Position numbers and translations under genes: made by a program. The notes under the pieces are model-generated. The model searched no databases. It was not told the origin of the DNA and was given only the letters and a program-made list of their open reading frames with translations. This document shows, piece after piece, positions 32,074 to 43,247 of a stretch of 64,000 bases of DNA. Every line of letters starts with the position of its first letter. The first letter of the stretch is position 1. The stretch is from contig NZ_JAGQFT020000001.1 in assembly GCF_018122625.2 (NCBI RefSeq), forward strand, positions 124,001-188,000, in the 5' to 3' direction. This stretch comes from Coralloluteibacterium stylophorae. Lineage in GTDB: Bacteria; Pseudomonadota; Gammaproteobacteria; Xanthomonadales; Xanthomonadaceae.

Positions 32074-35028
32074 GTGATCGACGGGACGACGGTGGTCGAG
32101 CAACGCAGCGTGGAGGGCGGCGTGGACAGCGGACGTTGGGACGGGCTTGCGTCCGTATCCGACCTCGCGCAGCTGGCCTCCGCGCTCGATGCGCTGCTGG
32201 ACGGACGTCCCGGCTACCGCGGCCTGTGCCTGATGAGCGGCGTGGGCGACGGCGCCCAGGACAGCGCCGGCGCGCTGGTATCGGCGGAACTGCGCGCGCT
32301 GGCGGCGCGCGAGATCGGCACCGGCGGCGGCGTGCCGGTCGAGTGCGACAGCGGCTTCGTGGTCGCCTGGCGCCGCGCCGTCGGCGGTCATTGGCTCCTG
32401 CTGGCGGTGGACACCGATGGCGGCGCCGCGGCCTGGAGCGACTTCATCGGCTGGACGCGCGCCCTCGGCTGCTCGCTCCTGGAGCGGATGGCGCTGGCTC
32501 GCAGCGTCTCGCGGCTGGAGAACGCCGAGCGCCTGCAGCGTGCGCTGTACGCGATCGCCGACATGGCCAGCGCGCGGCTCGACATGCACGACATGCTGCG
32601 TGGCCTGCACCGCATCGTCGCCGGGCTGATGTACGCGGAGAACTTCTACATCGCGCTGTACGACGCCGAGCGGCGCACGATGCGCTTCCCGTACTTCGCC
32701 GACACCGTCGACACCTTCGTCCCCGACCCGGAGCAGGAGCTCGCCGAGGACGGCCTCTCCGACAGCCTCACCCTGCGCCTGATCCGGCACGGCCAGGCGC
32801 TGCGCGGCTCGTCGACCGAGGTCTGCAGGATCCTCGGCCTCGACCACGACCAGGGCGAGCGCGGCCCGCATGCGCACCACTGGCTCGGCGTGCCGATGCA
32901 CGACGAGGACGGCGTGCGCGGCGCCATCGTGGTGCAGAGCTACGACCCGGGCGTGTCCTACAGCGACGAGGACCGTGCGCTGCTGTCCTTCGTCGCCCGC
33001 CACATCCTCACCGCACTGGAGCGCAAGCAGCAGCAGGCCGATCTGGAGCGCCATGTCGCGGTGCGGACCTGGGAACTGGCGCTCGCCAACGAGGAGCTGA
33101 AATCGGAGGTGATCGAGCGCCAGAACGGCGAGCGCCTGCAGGCGGCGCTGTTCCGCATCGCACAGCTGTCGACCGAGGCGGAGTCGCTCGAGGAGTTCTA
33201 TGCCGCGGTGCATGCGGTGGTCGCCGAGCTGCTGTACGCGCGCAACTTCTTCATCGCGCAGCTCAGCGCGAGCGGCGACAGCCTCGAGTTCCCGTATACC
33301 GTCGACGAGCGCGACCCGGCGCGGCCGCGCCGCAGCCTCGGCCGCGGCCTCACCGAGTACGTGCTGCGCACCGGGCGGGCCCTGCTCGCCGACCGGCGCA
33401 AGGTCGGCGAGCTCACCGCCGCCGGCGAGGTGCGCACCTCGGGCGCCCCGGCGGTGCACTGGCTGGGCGTGCCGCTGCGCCAGGAGGACCGCACCGTCGG
33501 GGCGCTGGTCGTGCAGAGCTACTCGCCGGACTTCCTGTTCAGCCAGCGCGACCAGGAACTCCTGACCTTCGTCTCGCTGCACATCGCCAACGGCATGCAG
33601 CGCAAGCGCGCCCGCGACAATCTGCTGCAGGCCCACGCCGAGCTGGAGCAGCGGGTCGAGGAGCGCACCCGCGAGCTGGCCGCCGCCAACGACGAGCTGC
33701 GCCAGCAGATCGCCGAGCGCCTGCGCGCCGAGGAACTCCTCACCCATCGCGCGCTACACGACGCCCTGACCGGGCTGCCCAACCGCTCGCGCCTGTTCGA
33801 CACCCTGCAGGGCGCGATGGCGGCCTTCCGCCACGATCCGCGGCGGCGCTTCGCGGTGCTGTTCCTGGACCTGGACCGCTTCAAGGTCATCAACGATTCG
33901 GTCGGCCACCTGATCGGCGACGAGGTGCTCAAGCATGCGGCGCGGCGCATCGTCTCGGCGGTGCGCCAGCCCGATGTCGTCGCCCGGCTGGGCGGCGACG
34001 AGTTCGCGGTGCTGGTCCACGAGATCGAGGGCGAGGCGGACGCGCGCGAGGTGGCGGAGCGCATCATCGCCGCGCTCACCGCGCCCATGCAGATCGACGA
34101 GAAGGAGCTGTTCACCGCCGCCAGCGTCGGCATCGCCCTGGCCAGCCCCCGCTACCGGCGCGCCGAGGAGATGCTGCGCGACGCCGACGCGGCGATGTAC
34201 CGGGCCAAGGCCAAGGGCCGCAACCGCAGCGAGGTGTTCGACGAGGCGCTGCACGACGAGGCGCTGCGTACGCTCGACCTCGAGAACGACCTGCGCCGCG
34301 CGCTCGCCGAGGGCCACTTCGAGCCCTACTACCAGCCGATCGTGTCGCTCGACGACGGGCGCTGCGTGGGCTACGAGGCGCTGCTGCGCTGGAACCACGA
34401 GATCCTCGGCGTGCTCGCGCCCGACAGCTTCCTGCCGGTGGCCGAGGAGAGCGGCCTCATCGAGCAGATCGACTGGCTGATCTACGAGAGCGTGTTCGGC
34501 AGCATGCCGCGGCTGCTCGAGGGCCAGCAGTACGTGAGCATCAACGTCTCGGCGCGGCACTTCCATACGCCCGACCTGGCGCGGCGCCTGCTGGCGCTCG
34601 CCGCGCGCTACGACGCCGACCCGCGGCGCCTGCGCATCGAACTCACCGAGGGCGCGCTCCTCGACGACACCCACAACGTCAGCGCCGTGCTCCACGAGCT
34701 GCGCGGCGCCGGCGTGCGCACGCAGCTCGACGACTTCGGCACCGGCTATTCGGCGCTGTCCTACCTGCAGCGCTTCCCGATCGCGGCGATCAAGATCGAC
34801 CGCAGCTTCGTCGCCGACCTGCAGGCCGAAGGGGCGCAGGAAGGGCATGCGGTGGTCCGCGCGATCCTCGCCCTGGCGCAGTCGCTCGGGCTGGAGACGA
34901 TCGGCGAGGGCATCGAGACCACCGTCCAGTGCAGCACGCTGGCCCAGCTCGGCTGCCAGCGCGGGCAGGGCTTCCTGTTCGCGCGCCCGCAGCCGCTGGA
35001 GGCGCTGCGCCCGGTCGCGGGCGGCTGA
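32074..35028 (+). CDS. GAF-GAF-GGDEF-EAL c-di-GMP enzyme
   Basis: Signalling protein of 984 residues. After an N-terminal region (~1-155), two GAF-like domains (~165-320 and ~350-510) are linked by a coiled coil (QQQADLERHVAVRTWELALANEEL) and followed by a second one (LEQRVEERTRELAAANDEL). The GGDEF domain (~565-715) has DLDRFKVINDSVGH and RLGGDEF with an RQPD inhibitory site five residues before it. The EAL domain (~735-975) has YEALLRW, NVS, ELTEGALLDD, DDFGTGYS, KIDRSF and GEGIETT. Both catalytic sites look intact, so the protein could make and break c-di-GMP. No membrane segment. GTG 32074 is favoured by an AGGGGG Shine-Dalgarno; GTG 32056 is in frame too. Confidence 0.9.
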   Translation: MIDGTTVVEQRSVEGGVDSGRWDGLASVSDLAQLASALDALLDGRPGYRGLCLMSGVGDGAQDSAGALVSAELRALAAREIGTGGGVPVECDSGFVVAWRRAVGGHWLLLAVDTDGGAAAWSDFIGWTRALGCSLLERMALARSVSRLENAERLQRALYAIADMASARLDMHDMLRGLHRIVAGLMYAENFYIALYDAERRTMRFPYFADTVDTFVPDPEQELAEDGLSDSLTLRLIRHGQALRGSSTEVCRILGLDHDQGERGPHAHHWLGVPMHDEDGVRGAIVVQSYDPGVSYSDEDRALLSFVARHILTALERKQQQADLERHVAVRTWELALANEELKSEVIERQNGERLQAALFRIAQLSTEAESLEEFYAAVHAVVAELLYARNFFIAQLSASGDSLEFPYTVDERDPARPRRSLGRGLTEYVLRTGRALLADRRKVGELTAAGEVRTSGAPAVHWLGVPLRQEDRTVGALVVQSYSPDFLFSQRDQELLTFVSLHIANGMQRKRARDNLLQAHAELEQRVEERTRELAAANDELRQQIAERLRAEELLTHRALHDALTGLPNRSRLFDTLQGAMAAFRHDPRRRFAVLFLDLDRFKVINDSVGHLIGDEVLKHAARRIVSAVRQPDVVARLGGDEFAVLVHEIEGEADAREVAERIIAALTAPMQIDEKELFTAASVGIALASPRYRRAEEMLRDADAAMYRAKAKGRNRSEVFDEALHDEALRTLDLENDLRRALAEGHFEPYYQPIVSLDDGRCVGYEALLRWNHEILGVLAPDSFLPVAEESGLIEQIDWLIYESVFGSMPRLLEGQQYVSINVSARHFHTPDLARRLLALAARYDADPRRLRIELTEGALLDDTHNVSAVLHELRGAGVRTQLDDFGTGYSALSYLQRFPIAAIKIDRSFVADLQAEGAQEGHAVVRAILALAQSLGLETIGEGIETTVQCSTLAQLGCQRGQGFLFARPQPLEALRPVAGG

Positions 35029-35039
35029 GGCGGGGATCC

Positions 35040-36218
35040 TCAGGCGGCCAGGCCGGCGGCGTGGCCGCAGGCCCAGGCCCACTGGAAGTTGAAGCCGCCG
35101 AGGTGTCCGGTCACGTCGACCACCTCGCCGATGAAGAACAGGCCCGCGACCTGGCGCGACATCATGGTGCGCGAGTCGAGTCCGTCGGTGTCGACCCCGC
35201 CCAGGGTGACCTCGGCGGTGCGGTAGCCCTCGGTGCCGCTGGCGACCACCGGCCAGGCCGACAGCACGCCGGCGATGCGCGCGAGGTCGCGCGGCTGCAG
35301 CCGGCGCATGCGCGGCGAGCCGCCGAGGTCGTGCTCGCACAGGCGCTGGGCGAGGCGGCGCGGCAGGGCCTCGGCGAGCACGCTGCGCAGCTCCGCGTCG
35401 GGCGATGCCGCGCGGCGTTCGCACAGCCAGGCGTGCGCGTCGCGGTCGGGCAGCAGGTCGACCTCCAGCGCGTCGCCGGGCTGCCAGTACGACGAGATCT
35501 GCAGGATCGCCGGCCCCGACAGGCCGCGGTGGGTGAACAGCATGGCGTTGCGGAAGGCGCGGCCGTTCGCGCGCGCCTCGACCGGCAGCGCCACGCCGGG
35601 CAGGTCGACGTTGCGCTCGAGCGGCGCGCCGCTGAGCGTCAGCGGCACCAGCCCCGCGCGCAGCGGCAGCACCTCGTGGCCGAAGCGGCGCGCCAGGTCG
35701 AAACCGAAGCCGGTGGCGCCCATCCGCGGGATCGAGAGCCCGCCGGTCGCCACCACCAGGCTGTCGGCATGCACCGTCTGGACGCCGGCCTCGACCGTGA
35801 ACCCCGGCGCCGTCGCCGCCACGCCGCCGACCGCCACGCCGGTGCGGATCTCGACCCCGGCGTCGCGGCACTCGTCGACGAGCATGCGCACGATCAGCTT
35901 CGACGACACGTCGCAGAACAGCTGGCCGAGCTCCTTCTCGTGGTAGGCGACGCCGTGCGCCTCGACCATGGCGACGAAGTCGGCCGGCCGGAAACGCGCG
36001 AGCGCCGACTTGCAGAAGTGGCGGTTGCCCGAGATGAAGTTCTCGGGCGTCGTGTGCAGGTTGGTGAAGTTGCAGCGCCCGCCGCCCGACATGAGGATCT
36101 TCTTGCCGACGCGCTCGGCGTGCTCGAGCACGAGCACGCGGCGGCCGCGGCGTCCGGCGGTGAGCGCGCACATCAGGCCGGCGGCGCCGCCGCCGATCAC
36201 GACGACGTCGAAGCTCAT
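35040..36218 (-). CDS. HI0933/BaiN-like FAD-dependent oxidoreductase
   Basis: Flavoprotein of 392 residues. The N-terminal dinucleotide-binding motif is VVVIGGGAAGLMCALTAG (~5-22), followed by the family motif KKILMSGGGRCNFTN. Mid-protein markers are VATGGLSIPRMGATGFGFDLA and FTHRGLSGPAILQISS, and the end has FFIGEVVDVTGHLGGFNFQWAW. This is the HI0933/YhiN/BaiN family. Some members reduce bile-acid intermediates in gut bacteria, but the role in proteobacteria is unknown. It converges with the GGDEF-EAL gene (11 bp apart). A TAGAAT on the minus strand at 36296-36301 may be its -10 element. Confidence 0.88.
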   Translation of the reverse strand: MSFDVVVIGGGAAGLMCALTAGRRGRRVLVLEHAERVGKKILMSGGGRCNFTNLHTTPENFISGNRHFCKSALARFRPADFVAMVEAHGVAYHEKELGQLFCDVSSKLIVRMLVDECRDAGVEIRTGVAVGGVAATAPGFTVEAGVQTVHADSLVVATGGLSIPRMGATGFGFDLARRFGHEVLPLRAGLVPLTLSGAPLERNVDLPGVALPVEARANGRAFRNAMLFTHRGLSGPAILQISSYWQPGDALEVDLLPDRDAHAWLCERRAASPDAELRSVLAEALPRRLAQRLCEHDLGGSPRMRRLQPRDLARIAGVLSAWPVVASGTEGYRTAEVTLGGVDTDGLDSRTMMSRQVAGLFFIGEVVDVTGHLGGFNFQWAWACGHAAGLAA

Positions 36219-36295
36219 GCGGACGGAGAAGCGGGGACGGGCATCGTCGGAAGCGGGGAGGGCGTAGGGGGGGCGTGCGGGCGATCCGGCCGCGC

Positions 36296-36301
36296 ATTCT
36301 A
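36296..36301 (-). promoter_or_regulatory. candidate -10 element for the BaiN-like gene
   Basis: TAGAAT on the minus strand, 77 nt before the oxidoreductase start, in the 108-bp gap after the Gre-like gene. No convincing -35 element. Confidence 0.3.
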
Positions 36302-36326
36302 CGCAGGCGGCGCGCGGCCGGTGGCC

Positions 36327-36809
36327 TCAGGGGCCGGCATCGAGCGCGACGACCTCGACCTCGAGGTCGCCCGCCGGCCGCGGCCAGACCCGCGTCTCCC
36401 CGATCCGCGCGCCGAGCAGGGCGCGCGCCAGCGGCGAGACGTGGCTGATCAGGCCGCGCTCGGGATCGGCCTCGTCCTCGCCGACGATGCGATAGCGGAA
36501 GCGGCGGTCGTCGGCGTCGGCGATCTCCACGCGCATGCCGAAGCCCACCTGCTCGAGTGCGCCGCCGCCGGGCGTGACGACCATGGCCGATTCGATGCGC
36601 GCCCGCAGCCAGCGCATCTCGCGCTCGATGTGGGCGCGTTCGATCGCCGGCAGGTCGCGCTCTCCGCGGCGCCGCGCGGCGTCGGCGAGGCGCGTGCGCA
36701 GCAGCTCCAGGCCGCGGGCGGTGACGTAGTTCGGGTGCGGGCTGACCGGCAGTTCCGGCAGATCGCCGGGCAGGTCGCCGTCGGTCTCCTTGACGAAGGC
36801 GCGGCTCAT
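36327..36809 (-). CDS. GreA/GreB-family protein with shortened coiled coil
   Basis: Protein of 160 residues related to transcript-cleavage factors. The C-terminal domain (~88-158) is Gre-like: FGMRVEIADADDRRFRYRIVGEDEADPERGLISHVSPLARALLGARIGE. The N-terminal part has SPHPNYVTARGLELLRTRL and HIEREMRWLRARIESAMVV, matching the two helices of the Gre finger. The span from the VT of the first helix to the RWL/RYL of the second is about 40 residues against about 60 in E. coli GreB, and the GDRSENADY tip with the two catalytic acids is not kept. It may bind polymerase without stimulating cleavage, somewhat like Rnk or Gfh1. The next gene upstream on the same strand is tex, 96 bp away. Confidence 0.78.
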   Translation of the reverse strand: MSRAFVKETDGDLPGDLPELPVSPHPNYVTARGLELLRTRLADAARRRGERDLPAIERAHIEREMRWLRARIESAMVVTPGGGALEQVGFGMRVEIADADDRRFRYRIVGEDEADPERGLISHVSPLARALLGARIGETRVWPRPAGDLEVEVVALDAGP

Positions 36810-36905
36810 GCGTCCTCCTGTTGTTCGACGCGAACGACGCTACGTGCCGGCGTGTGCACGAGGCGCAGCCGCGCCTACACGGGGCGGCGCGGCTGCGGCG
36901 TCCGT

Positions 36906-39275
<2,370 letters not shown>

Positions 39276-39304
39276 GCGCGGTGCGGCGTCGTTGCGGGCC
39301 GCGC

Positions 39305-39333
39305 AGTATCGACAGCTGCGGATGCGATGTCAC
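39305..39333 (-). promoter_or_regulatory. sigma-70 promoter for tex
   Basis: On the minus strand GTGACA (39333-39328) and GATACT (39310-39305) are separated by exactly 17 nt. Five of six and four of six bases match TTGACA and TATAAT. Transcription would start about 23 nt before the tex ATG. Confidence 0.6.
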
Positions 39334-39482
39334 GGCGCCGGCATCTGCGCACGGATCTGCATGCCGTTGATGATTTCCGTGCGCACAATCGGGACTGATC
39401 GTTTCCATTGTTCTACTTTTGAATCTTCCGCGGCCTCCGCATCCTTGCGCCACCGCCACCACGCGACAGTCGGGAGCAGGCC

Positions 39483-40178
39483 ATGATCGAACGCAGACCC
39501 TTCGCCACCCTCGGCGCCGCCGACCACGGCTGGCTCGACGCCCGGCACCACTTCTCCTTCGCCGGCTACCACGATCCGGAGCGGGTGCACTGGGGCGCGC
39601 TGCGGGTATGGAACGACGACGCCATCTCCGCGCGCAGCGGCTTCCCGCCGCATCCGCACGCGGACATGGAGATCGTCACCTACGTCCGCGAGGGCGCGGT
39701 CACCCACCAGGACAGCCTCGGCAACCGCGGCCGGACCGTCGCCGGCGACGTCCAGGTGATGAGCGCCGGCACCGGCATCCGGCACGCCGAGTACAACCTG
39801 GAGGACCACACGACCCGGATCTTCCAGATCTGGATCATTCCCACCGAGCGCGGCGGCGAGCCGGCCTGGGGCAGCAGGCCCTTCCCGAAGGACGACCGCT
39901 CGGGCCGCTTCGTGGCGCTGGCCAGCGGCATGGGCGACGCCGATGCGCTGCCGATCCGCGCCGACGCCCGCGTGCTCGGCGCGACGCTCGGCCGCGCCGA
40001 AAGCGCCACCTACACGCTCGGCGCGGGACGCTTCGCCTATCTCGTCGCGGCGACCGGCGCGATCGAGGTCAACGGCGTCCGCGCCGAGGCCCGCGACGGC
40101 ATCGCCATCCGCGACGAGCACGAACTGCGCATCACCGCGATCGACGGCGCCGAGCTGGTCCTGGTCGACAGCGTCTGA
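39483..40178 (+). CDS. pirin family protein (quercetinase-like)
   Basis: Bicupin of 231 residues of the pirin/YhhW family. The metal site in the N-terminal cupin is visible as [15 protein letters not shown] with a further histidine in [25 protein letters not shown] belongs to the C-terminal cupin. Bacterial pirins of this length often have quercetin 2,3-dioxygenase activity; the physiological role is unclear and may concern redox stress. GAGCAGG is close to the ATG. wrbA follows by 43 bp on the same strand, a pairing that recurs in proteobacteria. The upstream region (39361-39425) is unusually A+T-rich for this genome. Confidence 0.9.
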   Translation: MIERRPFATLGAADHGWLDARHHFSFAGYHDPERVHWGALRVWNDDAISARSGFPPHPHADMEIVTYVREGAVTHQDSLGNRGRTVAGDVQVMSAGTGIRHAEYNLEDHTTRIFQIWIIPTERGGEPAWGSRPFPKDDRSGRFVALASGMGDADALPIRADARVLGATLGRAESATYTLGAGRFAYLVAATGAIEVNGVRAEARDGIAIRDEHELRITAIDGAELVLVDSV

Positions 40179-40221
40179 GCGTCGGCCCCGTTTCCCATCC
40201 ACCCTGAAGGACGACATCCAC

Positions 40222-40821
40222 ATGGCAAAGGTTCTGGTTCTCTACTACTCCGCCTACGGGCACATCGAGACGATGGCCAACGCCGTCGCCGAGGGCGCGC
40301 GCGAGGCGGGTGCGAGCGTCGACATCAAGCGCGTGCCGGAGCTGGTGCCCGAGGAGGTCGCGAAGGCGTCGCACTACAAGCTCGACCAGGCCGCGCCGAT
40401 CGCGAAGGTCGACGATCTGGTGGAGTACGACGCCATCATCGTCGGCACCGGCACCCGCTACGGACGCATGGCCTCGCAGATGGCGAACTTCCTCGACCAG
40501 ACCGGCGGCCTGTGGGCGCGCGGCGCGCTCAACGGCAAGGTCGGCGGCGCCTTCACCTCGACCGCCAGCCAGCACGGCGGGCAGGAGACGACGCTGGTCT
40601 CGATCCTGACCAACCTGATGCACTTCGGCATGGTGACCGTCGGCCTGCCGTACAGCTTCCAGGGCCAGCTCAGGCTGGACGAGGTCAGCGGCGGCGCGCC
40701 CTACGGCGCCACCACGATCGCCGCCGGCGACGGTTCGCGCCAGCCGAGCGAGAACGAGCTCGCCGGCGCGCGCTTCCAGGGTCGCCACATCGCCGAGGTC
40801 GCGGGCAAGCTCTTCGGCTGA
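40222..40821 (+). CDS. wrbA: NAD(P)H:quinone oxidoreductase WrbA
   Basis: Flavodoxin-like FMN enzyme of 199 residues that reduces quinones by two electrons. Landmarks are [18 protein letters not shown] (phosphate-binding loop), [38 protein letters not shown], and the SQHGGQE segment typical of WrbA. GAAGGA lies about 11 nt before the ATG. It probably shares a transcript with the pirin gene, and both fit an oxidative or quinone stress response. A strong hairpin at 40828-40857 follows the stop and separates it from the convergent FAD oxidase gene. Confidence 0.93.
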   Translation: MAKVLVLYYSAYGHIETMANAVAEGAREAGASVDIKRVPELVPEEVAKASHYKLDQAAPIAKVDDLVEYDAIIVGTGTRYGRMASQMANFLDQTGGLWARGALNGKVGGAFTSTASQHGGQETTLVSILTNLMHFGMVTVGLPYSFQGQLRLDEVSGGAPYGATTIAAGDGSRQPSENELAGARFQGRHIAEVAGKLFG

Positions 40822-40827
40822 TGCGCA

Positions 40828-40857
40828 CCGGTGCGGCGCCGCGCTCCGCCGCACCGG
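40828..40857. terminator. bidirectional hairpin between wrbA and the FAD oxidase
   Basis: A perfect 11-bp stem, CCGGTGCGGCG (40828-40838) with CGCCGCACCGG (40847-40857) and an 8-nt loop, sits between the two convergent stop codons. It lacks a T-tract, so termination may be weak or rho-assisted. Confidence 0.5.
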
Positions 40858-40858
40858 A

Positions 40859-41974
40859 TCATGCCGTCGCGGCGAGCAGCGCCTCGACGTGTTCGGCGAT
40901 GGCCAGCGACGCGGTCAGTCCGGGCGACTCGATGCCGAACAGGTTCACCAGCCCCGCCACGCCGTGGTCGGCGGGCCCGCGGATCACGAAGTCGGCGGCA
41001 GGCTCGTCCGGCCCGCCGAGCTTGGGACGCACCCCCGCATAGCCGGGCAGCAGGTCTTCCATGCGCACGTCCGGCAGATAGCGGGTGATCGCGGCATGGA
41101 AGCAGGTGGCGCGCTCCGGGTCGACGAGGTACTCGGGCGCGTCGATCCATTCCACGTCGGGGCCGAAGCGGGCGCGGCCGGCGAGGTCCAGGGTCAGGTG
41201 CGTGCCCAGCCCGCCCGGTTCCGGCAGCGGATAGACCAGGTGCCGGCAGGGCGAGCGCCCGGCGAGGGTGAAGTAGACGCCGCGCGCGTAGCGGGTGCGC
41301 GGCCGCTCCGGCTCCGCCAGCCCCTCGATCGCGTCGGCGACCTCCGAAGCGAACAGTCCGCCGCAGTTGACCAGCACCCGCGTCCGCAGCCGGATGCGCC
41401 CGCCATCAGGGTCCGCGAACTCCAGATCGATGCCGCCCGCCGTCGGCCACGCCCGCTCGAAGCGGGTCCGGTAGGCGACCATCGCCCCGGCGTCCTGCGC
41501 CTCGCCGAGGTAGGCCAGCATCAGGCCGTGGCTGTCGACGATGCCGGTCATCGGCGAGGACAGCGCCGCGGTGGCGCGCACCCGCGGCTCCATGCCGCGC
41601 AGCATCGCGGCGGTGATCGGATGCACCTCCTCGGCGCCGGCCGCATGCGCGCTGGCCGCGATCTTCTCGAGCCCCGGTTCGAGTCCGGCCTCCGTGGCGA
41701 TGATCAGCTTGCCGCAGCGGCGATGCGCGACGTGGTGCGCGCGGCAGTACTCGTAGATCAACTGCCGGCCGCGCATGCACAGGCGCGCCTTGAGCGACCC
41801 CGGCGGGTAATACAGGCTGGCGTGGATGACCTCGCTGTTGCGCGAGCTGGTGTGGGTGCCGAAGCTCGACTCGCGCTCGACCACCACCACGCTCGATCCG
41901 GCCAGGGCGAGCCGGCGCGCCACCGCCAGTCCGATCACGCCCGCGCCCACCACGACGCAATCCACCTGGTCCAT
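40859..41974 (-). CDS. L-2-hydroxyglutarate oxidase-like FAD-dependent enzyme
   Basis: FAD-dependent oxidoreductase of the DAO superfamily, 371 residues. The N-terminal VVVGAGVIGLAVARRLALAGSSVVVVERE binds FAD, followed by GTHTSSRNSEVIHASLYYPPGSLKARLC, which is characteristic of LhgO/L2HGDH. Further landmarks are VNCGGLFA, GVYFTLAGRSP, and the C-terminal LVNLFGIESPGLTASLAIAEHV. E. coli LhgO oxidises L-2-hydroxyglutarate to 2-oxoglutarate with electrons to quinone; I infer the same here with moderate confidence. It is divergent from the sugar operon, with a palindromic A+T-rich region between. Confidence 0.85.
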   Translation of the reverse strand: MDQVDCVVVGAGVIGLAVARRLALAGSSVVVVERESSFGTHTSSRNSEVIHASLYYPPGSLKARLCMRGRQLIYEYCRAHHVAHRRCGKLIIATEAGLEPGLEKIAASAHAAGAEEVHPITAAMLRGMEPRVRATAALSSPMTGIVDSHGLMLAYLGEAQDAGAMVAYRTRFERAWPTAGGIDLEFADPDGGRIRLRTRVLVNCGGLFASEVADAIEGLAEPERPRTRYARGVYFTLAGRSPCRHLVYPLPEPGGLGTHLTLDLAGRARFGPDVEWIDAPEYLVDPERATCFHAAITRYLPDVRMEDLLPGYAGVRPKLGGPDEPAADFVIRGPADHGVAGLVNLFGIESPGLTASLAIAEHVEALLAATA

Positions 41975-42087
41975 TGGTTTCGCCTCCCGGCGCCGGCGGT
42001 GCGGCGTCCTTCCTGTGATGGTGCCCGTACGTCGACCGTGTGCGGCAGGCAGCGTTGTGAAGGCATGCGCCGCCCGTCGTTAAAATA

Positions 42088-42101
42088 GTGACAACGGTCA
42101 C
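42088..42101. promoter_or_regulatory. palindromic putative operator GTGAC-N4-GTCAC
   Basis: GTGACAACGGTCAC lies in a short A+T-rich island in the 186-bp region between the FAD oxidase gene (minus) and the sugar operon (plus), 60 bp before the epimerase ATG. A TAAAAT hexamer at 42081-42086 immediately precedes it on the plus strand, placing the palindrome at the expected transcription start, where a repressor would block. No -35 element stands at standard spacing. The regulator is unknown. Confidence 0.45.
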
Positions 42102-42160
42102 AATATTGCCCCATCGTCCGGCCTGCCAAGTCTGGCTCACGCCTACGGGGAAGGGCACGC

Positions 42161-43210
42161 ATGAAGATCGTGGTGACCGGCAACATGGGTTACGTTGGAC
42201 CGGTGCTGGTCCGCCATCTGCGACAGCGCTTCCCGGAGGCCATGCTCGTCGGCATCGACAGCGGCCTGTTCGCGCACTGCCTGTCGGCGGACGGCTTCCC
42301 GGAGCGCCTGCTCGACCTGCAGATCTACGCCGACGTGCGCGACATCAGCCGCGAGATGATCGAGGGCGCCGACGCGGTCGTGCACCTGGCCGCGGTCTCC
42401 AACGATCCGATGGGCTCGCGCTTCGAGGCGGTGACCGAGGCGATCAACTGGCGCGCCAGCGTCAGGGTCGCCGAACTTGCCGCCGCCTGCGGCGTCGGGC
42501 GCTTCGTGTTCGCTTCGAGCTGCTCGGTCTACGGCTTCGCCGAGGGCGGCCCGCGGTCGGAGGGCGACCCGCTGAACCCGCTGACCGCGTATGCGCGCTC
42601 CAAGATCGAGACCGAGCATGCGCTCGAGGCGCTGTCGGCGCCGGACATGGTCATCACCGCGCTGCGCTTCGCGACCGCCTGCGGCTTCTCCGATCGCACG
42701 CGCCTGGATCTGGTGCTCAACGATTTCGTGGCATCGGCCATGGCCACGCGGCGGGTCGACATCCTCAGCGACGGCACGCCTTGGCGGCCGCTGATCCATG
42801 TCGCCGACATGGCCCGCGCGATCGAATGGGCGATCACGCGCGAGGCCGCCGACGGCGGCCGCTACCTTGCGGTCAACGCCGGCGCGGACAGCTGGAACTA
42901 CCAGGTCAGCGAGCTCGCCCGCGGCGTCGCGCAGGCGATCGCGGGCGTGGAGACCACGGTCAACGCCGCCGCGCCGCCGGACCGGCGCTCCTACCGCGTG
43001 GACTTCTCGCTGTTCCAGCGGCTGGCGCCGGCGCACCAGCCCCGCATCGGCCTGGCCGACGCCATCGCCGGCCTGTGGCGGGGACTCAAGGCCATCGGCT
43101 TCGACGATCCCGACTTCCGCACCCGCTCGCCCTACATCCGTCTGCGTGCGCTCGACGCGCAGATGCAGGCCGGTCAGCTCGGCGAGGACCTGCGATGGGT
43201 CGCGGCGTGA
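42161..43210 (+). CDS. NAD-dependent nucleotide-sugar epimerase/dehydratase
   Basis: Extended short-chain dehydrogenase of 349 residues. The cofactor motif is VVTGNMGYVGPVLVRHL (GxxGxxG form), followed by VVHLAAVSNDP, the catalytic serine region VFASSCSVYGF, and YARSK (Tyr and Lys of the active site). RPLIHVADMARAIEWA marks the sugar-nucleotide epimerase/dehydratase family. The exact substrate cannot be assigned. GGGGAAGGG gives a strong Shine-Dalgarno. It is the first of four closely spaced plus-strand genes ending with a glucose-1-phosphate cytidylyltransferase, so a CDP-sugar substrate is plausible. Confidence 0.87.
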   Translation: MKIVVTGNMGYVGPVLVRHLRQRFPEAMLVGIDSGLFAHCLSADGFPERLLDLQIYADVRDISREMIEGADAVVHLAAVSNDPMGSRFEAVTEAINWRASVRVAELAAACGVGRFVFASSCSVYGFAEGGPRSEGDPLNPLTAYARSKIETEHALEALSAPDMVITALRFATACGFSDRTRLDLVLNDFVASAMATRRVDILSDGTPWRPLIHVADMARAIEWAITREAADGGRYLAVNAGADSWNYQVSELARGVAQAIAGVETTVNAAAPPDRRSYRVDFSLFQRLAPAHQPRIGLADAIAGLWRGLKAIGFDDPDFRTRSPYIRLRALDAQMQAGQLGEDLRWVAA

Positions 43211-43247
43211 GGCCCCTGGGCGAGCGGCATGCGGAGCCATGGCTGCC

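Noticed and set aside
42055-42086. TTGTGA and TAAAAT as a full sigma-70 promoter for the sugar operon
   Set aside because: The spacing is 20 nt, too long for a standard promoter; only the -10-like element and palindrome are reported.
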